A stretch of 64,000 nucleotides of DNA from Acanthamoeba sp. SK_2022b (GCA_027943245.1 JANDJZ010000022.1:62001-126000); one strand, 5' to 3'; shown: positions 18,960 to 30,317, counted from the stretch's first letter. The notes: generated from the letters alone by a model not told the origin. Program-made: numbers and translations.

Positions 18960-19559
18960 TAAGAAACAATCTAAACGACATGTATAGACCTACCAGACCA
19001 GCCTGTACATCAAAGCATTGTCAGCGGTCGCCTGTGCTTTGGTTTGGCGTCATTTTGTGGAGGTTAAGGTGTGACCGACCTCCACACCGCCCACTCGTCT
19101 TGCAAGGCCAGGCTTGACATAGCCAGGTGGTTTGAACCACCGATCTCAAGATCTTTCTTCGACACCCATCTCCACAAAGTAGCCACTCGACTTGTGCGTA
19201 CCGCCACCCTCCCAAGGTAGCCTCACCGGCACATGTGGAAGAGAGCAGTGATGAACAAGTGCAGGAAAGAACTCCTCAGGGTTAGGAGTCGCTGGAGTTG
19301 ATAAAACTATACAGCCACTGATGTGGTTGTACTGGTATGCTTCATCGATGTGCCACCCTGACTGCACCTGCTTGTGCAAGAAGGCGTCTCGAAATTGAAA
19401 CAGAAATTTATGTAAACTCCTTGCACACACAAAGGTCTAGATGAGGGCTGTACAAAAAGCTTCCTTGTATACCTTGTGAGGCATACTATGTGGTCCATCA
19501 TCAACACAACAAAACTATTCCATTCTACACCTTGGTGGACCTGATGCCTGAACCACAAG

Positions 19560-21480
19560 AGTAAGAGAGTGAGTAATTATGTTCCCGCCTCAACTCAGAA
19601 AGTGTTGGCACAGAGGCTCCTGCATGAATGGAAATGCGCAGATATAGTGTTGTTACAATTATACACCCTTGCTATGGCACTGCATCATGATTTTGCTAGT
19701 GCTCCTCCTTCCCATACCAGTAAGACATGATACTTCTATCTGCTTCCAGGCTTAATCAACCTCCAACATTTTACCATTTCACACATTTAATGTGCCTTCT
19801 CCTTGTGCCTGTTTTCAAGGAGAGCAAAAAACATGCACATTCATGCCCAAACAGCAGGCAGATATGTGGTGAAGGAGGTGTGTGACTCGAGTGCATGTGA
19901 AAGCGCTTGCAGTTTACAAGCTTCTTATTTGAGAAGGCAACACTCTTGGCCAAATGTTTGCCCTTGGTGTAGATCAATTCTCAAGCCTTCTGAAAGCTTG
20001 CTTTTAAACATACCAAGACATACCTGGTGCACTCATTAACTGTATGTTCATCTTGTCTGGACAAGATTGGCTTGTGGAGAAAGTGTGGTAAAGTCATCTT
20101 CTTCCTTTACAACCATTAACTTTGGCTGAGGAGGTATGCCTCTTTTTCTGCAGACACGCAAGCTTTGAATAGTCCATGGACATGTGGGAGTGTGGCTGTG
20201 GGCATGTGCGTGGGTGTGAGCATGGCCTTTGATGCCAGAGCTGAAAAAAGCACATGAATGTGCGTGACACCAATCTCAAGCTTGTGGATGCTTCCAAGCA
20301 GGCCAAGGTGTGGGAGTATGTCTTACCAGGAACAGGGTTTCAGTTCTGAGAGAACCTGATCATGTGATTGAAGGGCCTTTTTCTGTTTTTCCGTCAATAG
20401 CAGGCTGGTCTTGGTGGTGGGTCGCTGATTGGGCAGTTGTTTGTGCCCATTGCCCGTTGTGGAAGATCTTCATTTTTGAAGTTTTTTTAGAGGACAGTAA
20501 GCTAAGGTTTTGCATCATCCAAGAGTACTCCTGTCCTTCTATCCAGTATTAGCAGAGAGGGTAGTTCCATGGCATACCCCATGTTCTCTGTTAGATTGAG
20601 CTGTTCTACAGTTTGGGAACTGTTTGATGGTCTGTATCATTCTGTTTCCCACCCCATAATTTTCTGAGCTATGAATATGGCATCTTGGTGTATGTAGTGA
20701 GATTGCGTTCTTTTGTGAGATGGATGCCATGCAAAACAAAAACCTGCACAATATTTTACTTGCTTTCTTGTCAAGGAAGGTTGGACCATCTGCTTGTGCA
20801 GCCATCTGAGTCTCCCAGGCCATACTTCATGAATGGGAGCAGGCTCAACTAAACAGAACTACTCTCAGGATGCCTGCCTGTGCAGACAATGACATCAATA
20901 TGAGGAAGGCACCAAATAGTTTGTCAGCTGGGGGTAATATGGACCATGCCAAGGGACTACACTCACAGAGGGACCTCTTGTGCTGCCAGAACATGGTGGG
21001 CTGAGAGGTGCAAGAGTGGGAGTGAGAGGCACTGGTATGGCCCCTGTCACCTCTACGGTGCTGATACTGATGCAGCTTGTGCAGTGAGGACATGTATAGG
21101 AAAGGAGACAGGATGCAACAGTGGGCAGCAGCGCAGGTCAGCCCCAGCAGCAACCATGATGCACAGCATGCACATACATATGTACACCCAATGGCACAGC
21201 AATCATAGGGGAGGGGGGAGGGTACTGTGTGGTCCCTTAAACTGGCAGATGGGCTGGCCAGTGTCCATGTCCAACAGGAAGACCTGTTGACGTTGTGTCT
21301 TCCCCATGGTCAGTGGTTGGTGGCCACCACATGCACAAGGAAAAGGGAGGGGCAATCAAGGGTGAGATTGCACTGTTGAACTGGACAGCGTTGTGATGGT
21401 TCTATGAGTGTGCACAAGCAAGGAGGAAAGCAAGCTGGGTACCCTTTTGCATCTGGTTTGGTTGGAAAAGTGTATGTAAT
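19560..21480. other. CpG-poor, AT-richer decayed stretch
   Basis: CG dinucleotides are rare here while TG and CA are common, unlike the GC- and CpG-rich flanks. Only short open frames occur. A fragment near 20250-20350 keeps a plausible protein sequence (LKLVDASKQAKVWEYV), suggesting decayed coding DNA. It contains the older-looking copy of repeat R3. Confidence 0.6.
20930..21466 (+). repeat. dispersed duplication R3, copy 1 (CpG-depleted)
   Basis: Shares many blocks with 23328-23846, for example the caggatgcaacagtgggcag core and aggaagacctgt. Differences are largely CG in the other copy against TG or CA here. Confidence 0.7.
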
Positions 21481-21599
21481 ATGTGTGTAGCAAAAATAAA
21501 AGTAGAGGTGATGTTGGCTAACATGACAGCTGGCGGAAGGGTGGCAGTAGTTGTTGACAAACAAGGGTCGCCACTTGGGATTGAGAAATGTGTGTACCT

Positions 21600-22326
21600 G
21601 CCATACATGGCTGCTCTTACTTTCTTTGACCTTTTCTTTACGATCTTCGCGAAAGAAAAGGTTGCAGTGGAACTCCGAATATGCAAAAAAAGGGTTGGTA
21701 GTGCGGGCGGAGGTGGGGATCGATCCGGCGACCACCCCCGGACGGATCGCCAGCTCGACTGGCCGTACCAACGCTTACTGGAACTCGTCCGCACCGCCCT
21801 GAGACCCCGTATGAGCCAGCAAACATGCGCCCTAACACCGACTGGGGGGGGATCTGCGTATGTCGATGCTCCCCATCACCTGCTCAGTGACATGGGCAGC
21901 TGTCAGGACAATATCACAAAGCTCCCAGCCTACCTCCACCCGCCTCCAAGCAAGGCGTCTGTGGTTGACACTCCAACTTAAATTCTCACCACGGAGATGG
22001 CCAAGAAGGTTCTGCTTCGGGAGCCACACGCCTCTGTACAGCAAGGGACCATCACGCCAGCAGTACCAGCTCTCTCAATGCGTTTGGTTGTGACCGCACA
22101 TGCTTGTCCAACCTGAGGTGCAAAACAGCTTGTGGGTTCTGCTTCATGTTTGAGAAGACTTGTTCTTGTATGGCACGCGTTACATGTAGGGCACCCACCC
22201 CCATCTGACCCTGTTCAGCCCACGCGGACAAGCTCAAGCTTTCTCGCCTTTTAGGATGACACCAAGCGGCCGTACTCCCTCCTGGTTCTCATCTGAACCC
22301 TGCGGTGCTCTGTGTGAGCCAGCCAA
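21600..22326 (+). mobile_element. repeat family R2, copy A
   Basis: Starts in a segment shared with copies B and D (tggctgctcttactttcttt). It passes through the tRNA-like block with gtggggatcgatccggcg (reverse strand carries a B-box-like GGATCGATCC). The body contains cacctgctcagtgacatggg and tcaccacggagatggcc and leads directly into R1 copy 2. The same R2-R1 junction occurs at 27709, so R2 and R1 are probably parts of one element. Confidence 0.65.
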
Positions 22327-22850
22327 CACGCCATCAACAAAAATAGTCCATTGTAACACGACCGACGCCCTTCATTGCCACGTCGTTGCTGCCGATGACT
22401 TCTTTTCTGCCACTGCCCTTTTGCTTTCTTCTGTTTTCTTTATTACCAAACGCGACCGGGCGACCGAAGAGGCAGCACTCCTGCGCGAGCTCCAATCCCT
22501 GGGGGGGAGGGGCCTGCCCATAATCAGCTACGCGCGAGGAAACTATAAAAGGGGTTGAGGGCAAAGCGTACAGTTGCTCTGGCGTCCACCAAGGAAGTCA
22601 CCTACCACTTAATCCCTGATAGAGGCCGGTAGGTCCACTTGGCTGAGACGCTGGCCCTTGCGCGAAAGACGTAAGTCGCAAGTAGCCTCTCTCTCGTACG
22701 AGTAGTAGAGAGAGGTAAGAAACAATCTACAGGGCAGCGTTGCCTGTGCTTTGGTTTGGCGTCATTCTGGAGGTTAAGGTGTGACCGACCTCCACACCGC
22801 CCACAGGCTTGACATAGCCAGGTGGTTTGAACCACCGATCTCAAGGCCAG
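22327..22850 (+). repeat. interspersed repeat R1, copy 2 (3' truncated)
   Basis: Matches copy 1 from the atcaac start through the TATA box (22544-22551) and hairpin. It then has a deletion relative to copies 1 and 3 before the gtgaccgacctcca block, and ends after gtttgaaccaccgatctc. Confidence 0.8.
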
Positions 22851-23327
22851 AACAAGTGGCACAAGAGCAAGAGCAAGAGGCATTGGTATGGCCCCTCAAT
22901 AAGCGTACCTGTGTGTTTCCGCCAATGCACCAATTGTGACCCCCCCCCCTCGTGTGACCCTATACACTTACAAACTGCGTGTAACAGCTGCATGTGGATC
23001 ACATTACTGTAGAATATAGACAGACTGTACGAAGCACAAGCAGCAAGCCGGTAAACAAGGGATTTTTTTGTACAGCAGGCCACCTCGTCTCTGTGCCCTC
23101 CTCTCCACGCCCGGCAGCTTGGCGTATGGGTAGTCACAATGTTGTTGTGGAATGGAACAGTGTATGTCAACGTAGAGCTGGGTGAGGCGCTCTGGGCGTC
23201 GGGATTGTGCGCGGCCCATCGCAGGACTTACTCTCTCCGTGGTGGGTGATGTTGTGCTGGGCCAGTGGCTTGTGCTACCCCTGTCTGCTGTTGGCGTTGG
23301 AGAAGACGAGCTCGACGTAAGCCGGGT
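22851..23327. other. intergenic, no gene recognised
   Basis: An unassigned stretch. A long minus-strand open frame (about 255 codons, 23771-23004) crosses it into R3. Its composition is Ser/Pro-rich and I recognise no domain, so I do not call it a gene. Confidence 0.4.
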
Positions 23328-23846
23328 GGCAATATGGGGCACGCCAAGGGACCACACGCTCAAAGATGGAGATTGGGGGGAGAGAGAGAGAGAGTACAAC
23401 AATACGAGTCTTCGACCTGGCACGGCAGTGGAAGTGGACGTTGGCAAAGAGGTCGGCGAGCTCTCACTGGCAGCTGCCAGAACGCGGAGTGCGCTGAGAG
23501 GCGCAAGAGCGAGAGGCACGACACTGGTATGGACCCCGTCACCTCTATGGGGGCTGATACTGGTGCAGCACGCGCGGTGAGCACACGTGCCAGGGAAAGG
23601 AGACAGGATGCAACAGTGGGCAGTACTTGGATGGGATTGTCTCACCACAAAGAAGCCCACATAGCACAGGCTCTGGGACTCCCGTGCACACACCCATCTC
23701 CTGATCCATTGAACGCCATATACTTCACCCACAGGAAGACCTGTCGATGTCGTCTGTCCCCCAATGGTCACCTACACCACGTGCACAAGGAAACGGAGGG
23801 GGCAAGTGGAAGCAGCTTGGGGTACCGTTTTGCATATGGTCGCCTG
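23328..23846 (+). repeat. dispersed duplication R3, copy 2 (CpG-rich)
   Basis: Counterpart of 20930-21466. This copy keeps CG at sites where the other has TG or CA. Confidence 0.7.
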
Positions 23847-23949
23847 GGACGCCCGTTCTTCAGCCAAACAAGCCCTGGCCCGTCTGCCCAGGTTCTCCAT
23901 CTCCCACTTTGTGCACGTCGCACAAAGTGTCGACCAGGTGATTCATGGA

Positions 23950-24925
23950 CAGCCAGTCCTTTTTCTTATGCCCTTTTCTTCGCCATCTTCGCGTGCTGCC
24001 CCGAAAATGGCGGAAAAACAAGAAAATGCTACGGTTGCAGTGGAACTTCGAGAAAACGGAAAAACTGCAATTAAGGTTGCAGTGGAACTTCGAGAATGCA
24101 AAAAAGTAAGGGTTAGTAGTGCGGGCGGAGGTGGGGATCGATCCGGCGACCACCCCCTGGCGGCCGGACGGATTGCCAGCTCGACTGGCCGTACTAACGC
24201 TTACTGGAGCCCGTCCATACCCAGGGGTGACCCCGTATGAGCCAGCCAACACCCCCTTTGTTCTAAAAGCTTGGTCTGATGGGGGAGTGGGTCCCGCATG
24301 TAACACCAAACATGAAGCAGAACCCACAAGCTGTTTTGCGCCTCAGGTTGGACAAGCATGTGCGCCGCCAAAACGCGTTGAGAGAGCTGTTACTGCTGGC
24401 GTGATGGTCCTTTGTTGTAGAGAGGCCATCTGGCTCCCGAAGCAGAACCTTCTTGGCCATCTCCGTGGTGAGAGTTGAAGTTGGAGTGCAAGCCACAGAC
24501 ACCATGCTTGGGGGCGGGCGGAGGTAGACTGGGAGCTTTGTGATATTGTCCTGACAGCTGCCCATGTCGCAGAGCAAGTGATGGGGAGCATCAACATACG
24601 CAGGGTCCCACCCCAGTCAGTATATCAGGGGACCAAATGGCGCATGTTTGCTGGCTCATACGGGGTCACAGGGCGGTGCGGACGAGAACCAGGAAGCGTG
24701 GGTACGGCCAGTCGAGCTGGCGATCCGTCCGGCCGCCAGGGGGTGGTCGCCGGATCGATCCCCACCTCCGCCCGCACTACTAACCCTTACTTTTTGCATT
24801 CTCTAAGTTCCATTGCAACCTTAATTGCAGTTTTCTTGTTTTTCCATTTTCGGGGGCTGCACGCGCAAAGATCTTCTTAAAAGGTCAAAGAAAGTAAGAG
24901 CAGCCGTGTATGGCAGGGTGGGACT
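23950..24925 (-). mobile_element. repeat family R2, copy B, with long terminal inverted repeats
   Basis: The body of the family lies in reverse orientation at about 24290-24640. It is flanked by inverted copies of the tRNA-like end: 24061-24250 and 24645-24834 are about 190 bp each and strongly similar. Weaker inverted similarity extends outward to about 23950 and 24925. No transposase frame is visible, so this looks like a non-autonomous foldback or MITE-like element. Confidence 0.65.
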
Positions 24926-25044
24926 CGAGTACGCACATCACTCTCAAAACCAAGCGGAGACCCTTGTTTGTCTACCCCCCTTGTGCGCATATTGGCATCA
25001 CGCGCTGCGTTTAGCTGTTAGCGGCCAGACGACTTTCGGGAGCT

Positions 25045-25430
25045 GCTGCGCTACGCCAACACACAGGCAAGGTTCGAGCTCCGCTCCACTGACCGCGGAG
25101 GGCCTGCTGGCTCTGGTCCAGCGCTGGTCGCCCTCCTTTGGAAAAAAAGTGGCGGTTGTTGTGCGCTGTTCGACAAGCAGCTGCAGCCGAAGGGAGCGCC
25201 GAGGTAGATGATGACCTTGATGTCCATAATCCTCCGCTCATCCTGCTCGGGGCGGGCAGTCCAGCACAGGCGAGCGTGTCGCACATGGCCAAGGACGTTA
25301 TGGAATTCCTGTGCCATCTTCTTTCTCGATTCCTCCATCGTTTAGGGAGAGGCATGCCGATGGCGCCACCGGGGAAGTAGGAGTTGTAGTAGAGACCCTC
25401 ACCTGCACGCCAGCGGGGGCGAAAGACCTT
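25045..25430 (-). pseudogene. cytochrome c1 remnant with internal small inversion
   Basis: On the minus strand a cytochrome c1 C-terminal region is readable in pieces: AGVQVR, then after a frame change GLYYNSYFPGGAIGMPLP, then in another frame NDGGIEKEDGT. Further on comes CWTARPEQDERRIMDIKVIIYL. The piece expected between the last two, resembling SHMAKDVMEFLC, is present but on the opposite strand (about 25274-25310). The frame changes, the inverted piece and the absent N-terminal haem-binding half show a dead copy. Confidence 0.7.
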
Positions 25431-25659
25431 CAAGGGGGATGTATCCCGGGAGGGACGGAGGAGGGGGAGCTATCCACCTTGTGGTCCGCCACTTCTCACT
25501 CTTCTGCCCCCCTCTCTGCAGACCGCGAGGGACCCTCGTCGCCACGAGCGGTCTCAAACAGAAGCTTGTGGATGACGCGCACAGTACCCCCACTCGTGCA
25601 AAGACAGGCCACATGGATCAGTCTGACGTTTTTCAGCACGCACGTACTTACAGCCAGCG

Positions 25660-26955
25660 CTGCAGTTTAAGAAGGCGCTTGGGGCACCTGTGCCCGCCAA
25701 CGCGCGGGAGCTGGCCGCTCCTCGCAAGACGCTACACGCACTTTAATGGCGACATTGTAGCGCAACCCGGCCACACCGACGTGCTCACCACCGCGGTACT
25801 GCCTCTCTCGCTCGCTCTACGTAGGCCAAACTGGAGCTTGGCGACATTGTAGTGCAACTCGGCCGCACGGACGTGCTCATGGTTGATTGGGGGAGGGGCG
25901 TTTATTTGCAACCTCAGCAATGGCGCAACGAGGTGGCCTACGTGCTTCTCCCTCGTCTGCTCCACCTTCCGCCGCTCGTCGGCGCTGAGGCGTCCATGAG
26001 CCACTAGGTGAGCACACTGCCCCTCGTCGCGCCGCACGACCAACCGGTAAGTGACTGCCGGCGGTTGTGCACGCAAGGAGGAGGGGGGGCAGTGCGCGGG
26101 CACCCAAGGAGGAGGAGAGCGGGGACCCACGGAAGCTATCGATAGAGGCGCCCGATCTGCGGCGCACCTTCGACGTGGTGTTGAAGTTACCGGCTGGCTT
26201 CACCGACATCCACAACGTACGGCATCGATCCCCGTAGGTGTTCAAGCGCAAGAAGGACACCATGCTCGCATCAGAGACGGGTGCGGCCATCTCTCTCTCT
26301 CTCTCTCTATTCTTGCTCGCTTGCTCCTTCTTCAGGCCAAGCTCACCCGCTTGCTCTCATCATCAGTGAACTGGCAAGCAAAAGGTGTCCTTCATGCAGC
26401 CCCATCCCGGGCAGGCCGCCTTGCAGGAAGGAGTCGCTGACCGAGCCAGCGGTCGTCTCCACTCCGATCGGCAGGCTTTTCGCACCCGTATGTATGGACT
26501 GCTTACCTTCAATGGCACGACTTTAGCAGCAAGACCTTTCTAAAGACTCTCAAAATCGTCACTGAGGGGTGAGCTCTTCGTTCTGCCGGTCAAGGACCTG
26601 GACACCGACGTGCTGCGTGTGTTCGACTCGCGGACAGGGTCAGCAAGCAGGACGACCCACCTCACCTTCAGGTGTTTCCTCCCAGAGGTGAAGTGTGAGA
26701 TCCGGTTGGTGCCTCTGTCTGGTCAAGTCGGCCAGACGCCCACGGCCATCAACTGGTAGGGCTCCAGCACTCGCGTCGCATACACTCACCTTTTGCCTTC
26801 TTCCGCAGCAGACTAGGGAAAAAGCCAAGGCAACCTGTGGCGGTAATGACCACGTCCGCACGCCGAGCACAGGGGGGGAAGGTGCCGATGACCGTCAATA
26901 AACACTCACACTTGGCCGTAGAGAGGTCTCCTCAATTCTGGTGGAAGAAGGAATA
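25660..26955 (+). pseudogene. degenerate coding remnants, family unknown
   Basis: Several exon-like pieces on the plus strand carry GC-rich coding-style sequence and plausible splice junctions. Examples are GDIVVQLGRTDVLMVDWG, LRRTFDVVLKLPAGFTDIHN joined in phase to VFKRKKDTMLASET, ELFVLPVKDLDTDVLRVF and a last piece ending FWWKKE with stop at 26953-26955. I could not join them into one open model and recognise no family. A short internal duplication repeats the GDIV...TDVL piece twice (about 25750 and 25840). It may be a real but diverged gene; a pseudogene seems likelier inside the repeat island. Confidence 0.3.
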
Positions 26956-26974
26956 ACAAGACAACGATATGGTT

Positions 26975-27708
26975 GCAGTGGAACTTCGAATATTTAAGAA
27001 GATCTTTGCGCGTGCAGCCCCCGAAAATGGAAAAACAAGAAAACTGCAATTAAGGTTGCAATGGAACTTAGAGAATGCAAAAAGTAAGGGTTAGTAGTGC
27101 GGGCGGAGGTGGGGATCGATCCGGCGACCACCCCCTGGCGGCCGGACGGATCGCCAGCTCGACTGGCCGTACCCACGCTTCCTGGTTCTCGTCCGCACCG
27201 CCCTGTGACCCCGTATGAGCCAGCAAACATGGGCCCTTCGGTCCCCTTATATACCAACTGGGGTGGGGATCTGCGTATGTTGATGCTCCCCATCACTTGC
27301 TCTGCGACATGGGCAGCTGTCCGGACGATATCACAAAGCTCCCAGCCTACCTCCACCCGCCCCCAAGCAAGGCATCTGTGGCTTGCACCCCAACTTCAAC
27401 TCTCACCACGGAGACGGCCAAGAAGGTTCTGCTTAGGGAGCCATACGCCTCCGTGCAACAAGGGTCAATGGTTTTGGTTGTGACCGCGCATGCTTGTCCA
27501 ACCTTAGGTGCAAAACAGCTTGTGGGTTCCGCTTCATGTTTGAGAAGACTTGTTCATGTATGGTGTTACATGTAGGGCACCCACTCCCCATCTGACCCTG
27601 TCCAGCCCACGCGGACAAGCTCTCTCGCCTTTGAGGATGACACCAAGCGGCCGTACTCCCTCCTGGTTCTCATCTGCCCTGAGGAGGCTCTGTATGAGCC
27701 AGCCAACA
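26975..27708 (+). mobile_element. repeat family R2, copy D
   Basis: Begins at the segment tttaagaagatctttgcgcg (shared inverted with copy B's right flank). It carries the tRNA-like end block at about 27090-27190 and the same body as copy A, and ends exactly where R1 copy 3 starts. Confidence 0.65.
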
Positions 27709-28390
27709 CGCCATCAACACAACAAAACTAGTCCATTGTAATGCGATCCACGTCCTTCTTTGCCACATCAACGCCGCTGCTCCGAGCAGGCCAGATTGCA
27801 TATTTTCTGCCACTGCCCTTTTAATTTCTTCTGTTTTCTTTATTACCTAATGCGACTGGGCAACGGAAGAGGCAGCACTCCTGCGCGAGCTCCACTAATA
27901 ATACCTGGGGGGGAGGGGCCTGCCCATAATCAGCTATGCGCGAGGAAACTATAAAAGGGGTTGAGGGCAAAGCGTACAGTTGCTCTGGCGTCCACCAAGG
28001 AAGTCACCTACCACTTAATCCCTGATAGAGGCCGGTAGGTCCACTTGGCTGAGACGCTGGCCCTTGCGCGAAAGACGTAAGTCGCAAGTAGCCTCTCTCT
28101 CGTACGAGTAGTAGAGAGAGGTAGAAACAATCTAAACGGCATTTATAGACCTACCAGACCAGCCTGTACATCAAACCATCGGCAGCGGTTGATTGTGCTT
28201 TGGTTTGGCGTCATTCTGTGGAGGTTCCGGTGTGACCGACCTCCACACGGCCCACTCGTCTTTGCAAGGCCAGGCTTGACATAGCCCCTGGGTTGAACCA
28301 CCAACATCTCTCATCGTCGCCCATCTCCACGAAGTAGCTACTCGACTTGTGCGTATCCACCCTCCCAGGGTACCTCAGCGGCAGGAGACC
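27709..28390 (+). repeat. interspersed repeat R1, copy 3
   Basis: Matches copy 1 over its whole length, including the TATA box at 27950-27957, the hairpin and the gtgaccgacctcca downstream block. It lies directly after R2 copy D. Confidence 0.8.
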
Positions 28391-28536
28391 CTCACCGCGA
28401 GGCACCAGCGCAACTCCCTTGTCAGGGAGTTTCCTCATAAAATCTGGGAAGATAGTTAAGCGAACGATTGCTCACGTGAGCACGGCGGCAGATTAGAAGA
28501 AACTTAATTTATCACAGGTTCCTCTGTCTGGCAAAG
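28391..28536. other. intergenic between the repeat island and the UBP-finger gene
   Basis: I see no gene. It may hold the promoter of the following gene. Confidence 0.4.
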
Positions 28537-29467
28537 ATGCGGCGTAGGTACACAAGCTGCCCGCACCAGCGAAGGCTCGAACCGATACCCTACCATTTGG
28601 TTTGGCCGTCTGCCTTTTTAGCCCATTACATTATCCTGTTTACCTGACTGCCAGCTGCACTCCGCCAGGCGGTGGAGGGCCTGTGCAGAAGGGTTGATGG
28701 GCCGAGCTCGTTGGTAGCGCTGTGCGGCAAGGCTGTGGTGCGCGACCCAGCCTACGCCGCCGAGTTGCACCTATGCCAGAAAGAAGCCGCGAAGGCGGAG
28801 GAGCGACCATCTCTCCTGGACGTGCTCCCGGACGAGCTCGTGCGCTACCTCTCCCGCGCGTACACATGTCGTCTGTGTCAGGAGACTACCTGCGAGGAGG
28901 GCCACCGGCGCGAGTGTTGTCCGCCCTGTAGTCATCGTACTTGAGCCTGGCCTCTCTGCTCTGGCTGGTTTGCCTGGCCTTGTCACGGCGTGCGGGAGCT
29001 ATGTGTTGAGCGACGCTGCCCCCATTTGCAGGAATCAGCGCGTGCAACGAGTGCAGCGCCGCGACGGACCTCTGGCTCTGTCTCACGTGTGGACACCTGG
29101 GCTGCGGTCGGTCAAATGGCCGCCACGCGGTGGCCCACAACGAGGCCACCAAGCACGCGCTCGTCATAAACCGTAAGACCGTGCCCTCCCCTCCCCGTGT
29201 TGTGGCCCGGAGTGGGTGACGCGTGGTCTGACATCTCTGATCACCTCGCCAGTTGCCACCCTGCCCCAGCAAGAAGCCGGAGGTATGACCAGCGGACGGG
29301 GGGAGTGAGGGCGTTGGCGGAAGAGGGAAGCTGACGTCACACCCCCTCCGCGTGCAGAGGCCTGGTGCTACGCCTGCGACGATTGGGTGCGCTACGGCGC
29401 AGCCACACTCCGCTCGTGGCTCGAAGGCCTTGGCGTCCCGCGCGACCTGCTCTCCCTGCCCTCTTGA
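28537..29467 (+). CDS. small UBP-type zinc finger protein
   Basis: The ubiquitin-binding UBP zinc finger is clear: ACNECSAATDLWLCLTCG, HLGCGRSNGRHAVAHNEATKH, then EAWCYACDDWV, which carry the expected Cys and His ligands. Suggested exons are 28537-28599, 28669-28913, 29039-29172, 29253-29282, 29358-29467, giving 193 aa in phase. The last three are well supported and the first is weak. The middle contains a short F-box-like stretch (LLDVLPDELVRYL). UBP fingers in deubiquitinases, BRAP and HDAC6 bind the free C terminus of ubiquitin. No protease domain follows, since the stop at 29465-29467 closes the frame. It may be a stand-alone finger or a truncated deubiquitinase. Confidence 0.6.
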
Positions 29468-29688
29468 TCAAGAGGGCACTCCCCCTCTCCCTGTTTCTCT
29501 TTCTTCATCGATGGTTTGGACAAGCATGTCACAACTTCATGCGCCACTCGACCAAGTACAAACAAATGGAGTGCTATGGGACATCGGCTGGAAGGCATCG
29601 GCAGAGAATGCAGTCCCACCACAGTGGATGCGGCGATCGGGCGTAGCCCACACTCGTTTGCTCTGCACAACAAGGTGAGCGGTACTGG

Positions 29689-30251
29689 TCAGCGCGGTGT
29701 GTGTTGTGGTCGTGACGGACCTAGTTCGAGCAGCGTAAAGCGCAGCATGCGCGCAAAGAGGGCCACCGACGGCGGTAAGGCCTCGTTGTCCACCATCGCC
29801 TTGAGCCCTTCGACCGACACCCCATCTGACGCGCGGGCGACCACGTACATCAGACCTCCCCTCCCTCCCTCACAACGAACTTCCCAACGAGAAGCGGAGA
29901 GCTCGCGGCAAGGCTGTACCCGATGGCAGCCCGCTGTGGTGTGGGTTATTGAACAGATTGCAGGCGTGCGAGTACCGCAGCAGCGCGCTCAAGGCCTCCT
30001 CCTCTTCCTGCACATCGCCTCGCGTGGCGGTCAACCTCGCAGTGCACGACTCGTGCGTGCGTGGGCGGGAGAGGGAGGCCCGCGTACGTGAGTCACATCG
30101 GGCTCGCGGGAGAGAAGGCAGAGCGTGACCTGCAGATTGAGCAGGTGGAACACGGCCTCGGCCCGGTGCTGGATCGTGCCCAGGAGGGCCTTGGTCTTCT
30201 GCGTGGCGGTCCATTCGTTCTTAGCGTTCTTCGCGTCCTGTGCGCACACAC

Positions 30252-30317
<66 letters not shown>

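Larger units (their letters stand above)
18549..19250 (+). repeat. interspersed repeat R1, copy 1 (TATA-bearing module)
   Basis: Begins with atcaacacaacaaaac and continues through aactataaaagggg (TATA at 18788-18795) to a structured stretch. The block 18549-18975 is nearly identical to copies at 22327 and 27709. Downstream, 18976-19250 matches copy 3 well, including a gtgaccgacctcca segment and the near-palindrome ggtggtttgaaccacc. No long open frame is present, so this looks like a promoter or terminal segment of a transposable element. Confidence 0.8.

Noticed and set aside
23004..23771. Minus-strand open frame of 255 codons
   Set aside because: Ser/Pro-rich with no domain, overlaps the R3 repeat whose other copy does not keep the frame, and no splice or start context supports it.
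28536..28640. tRNA-like A and B boxes on the minus strand (TGGGCTAAAAAGG and GGTTCGAGCC at roughly tRNA spacing)
   Set aside because: No acceptor, anticodon or T-stem pairing can be formed, and the stretch overlaps the likely first exon of the UBP-finger gene. Probably chance or a fossil.
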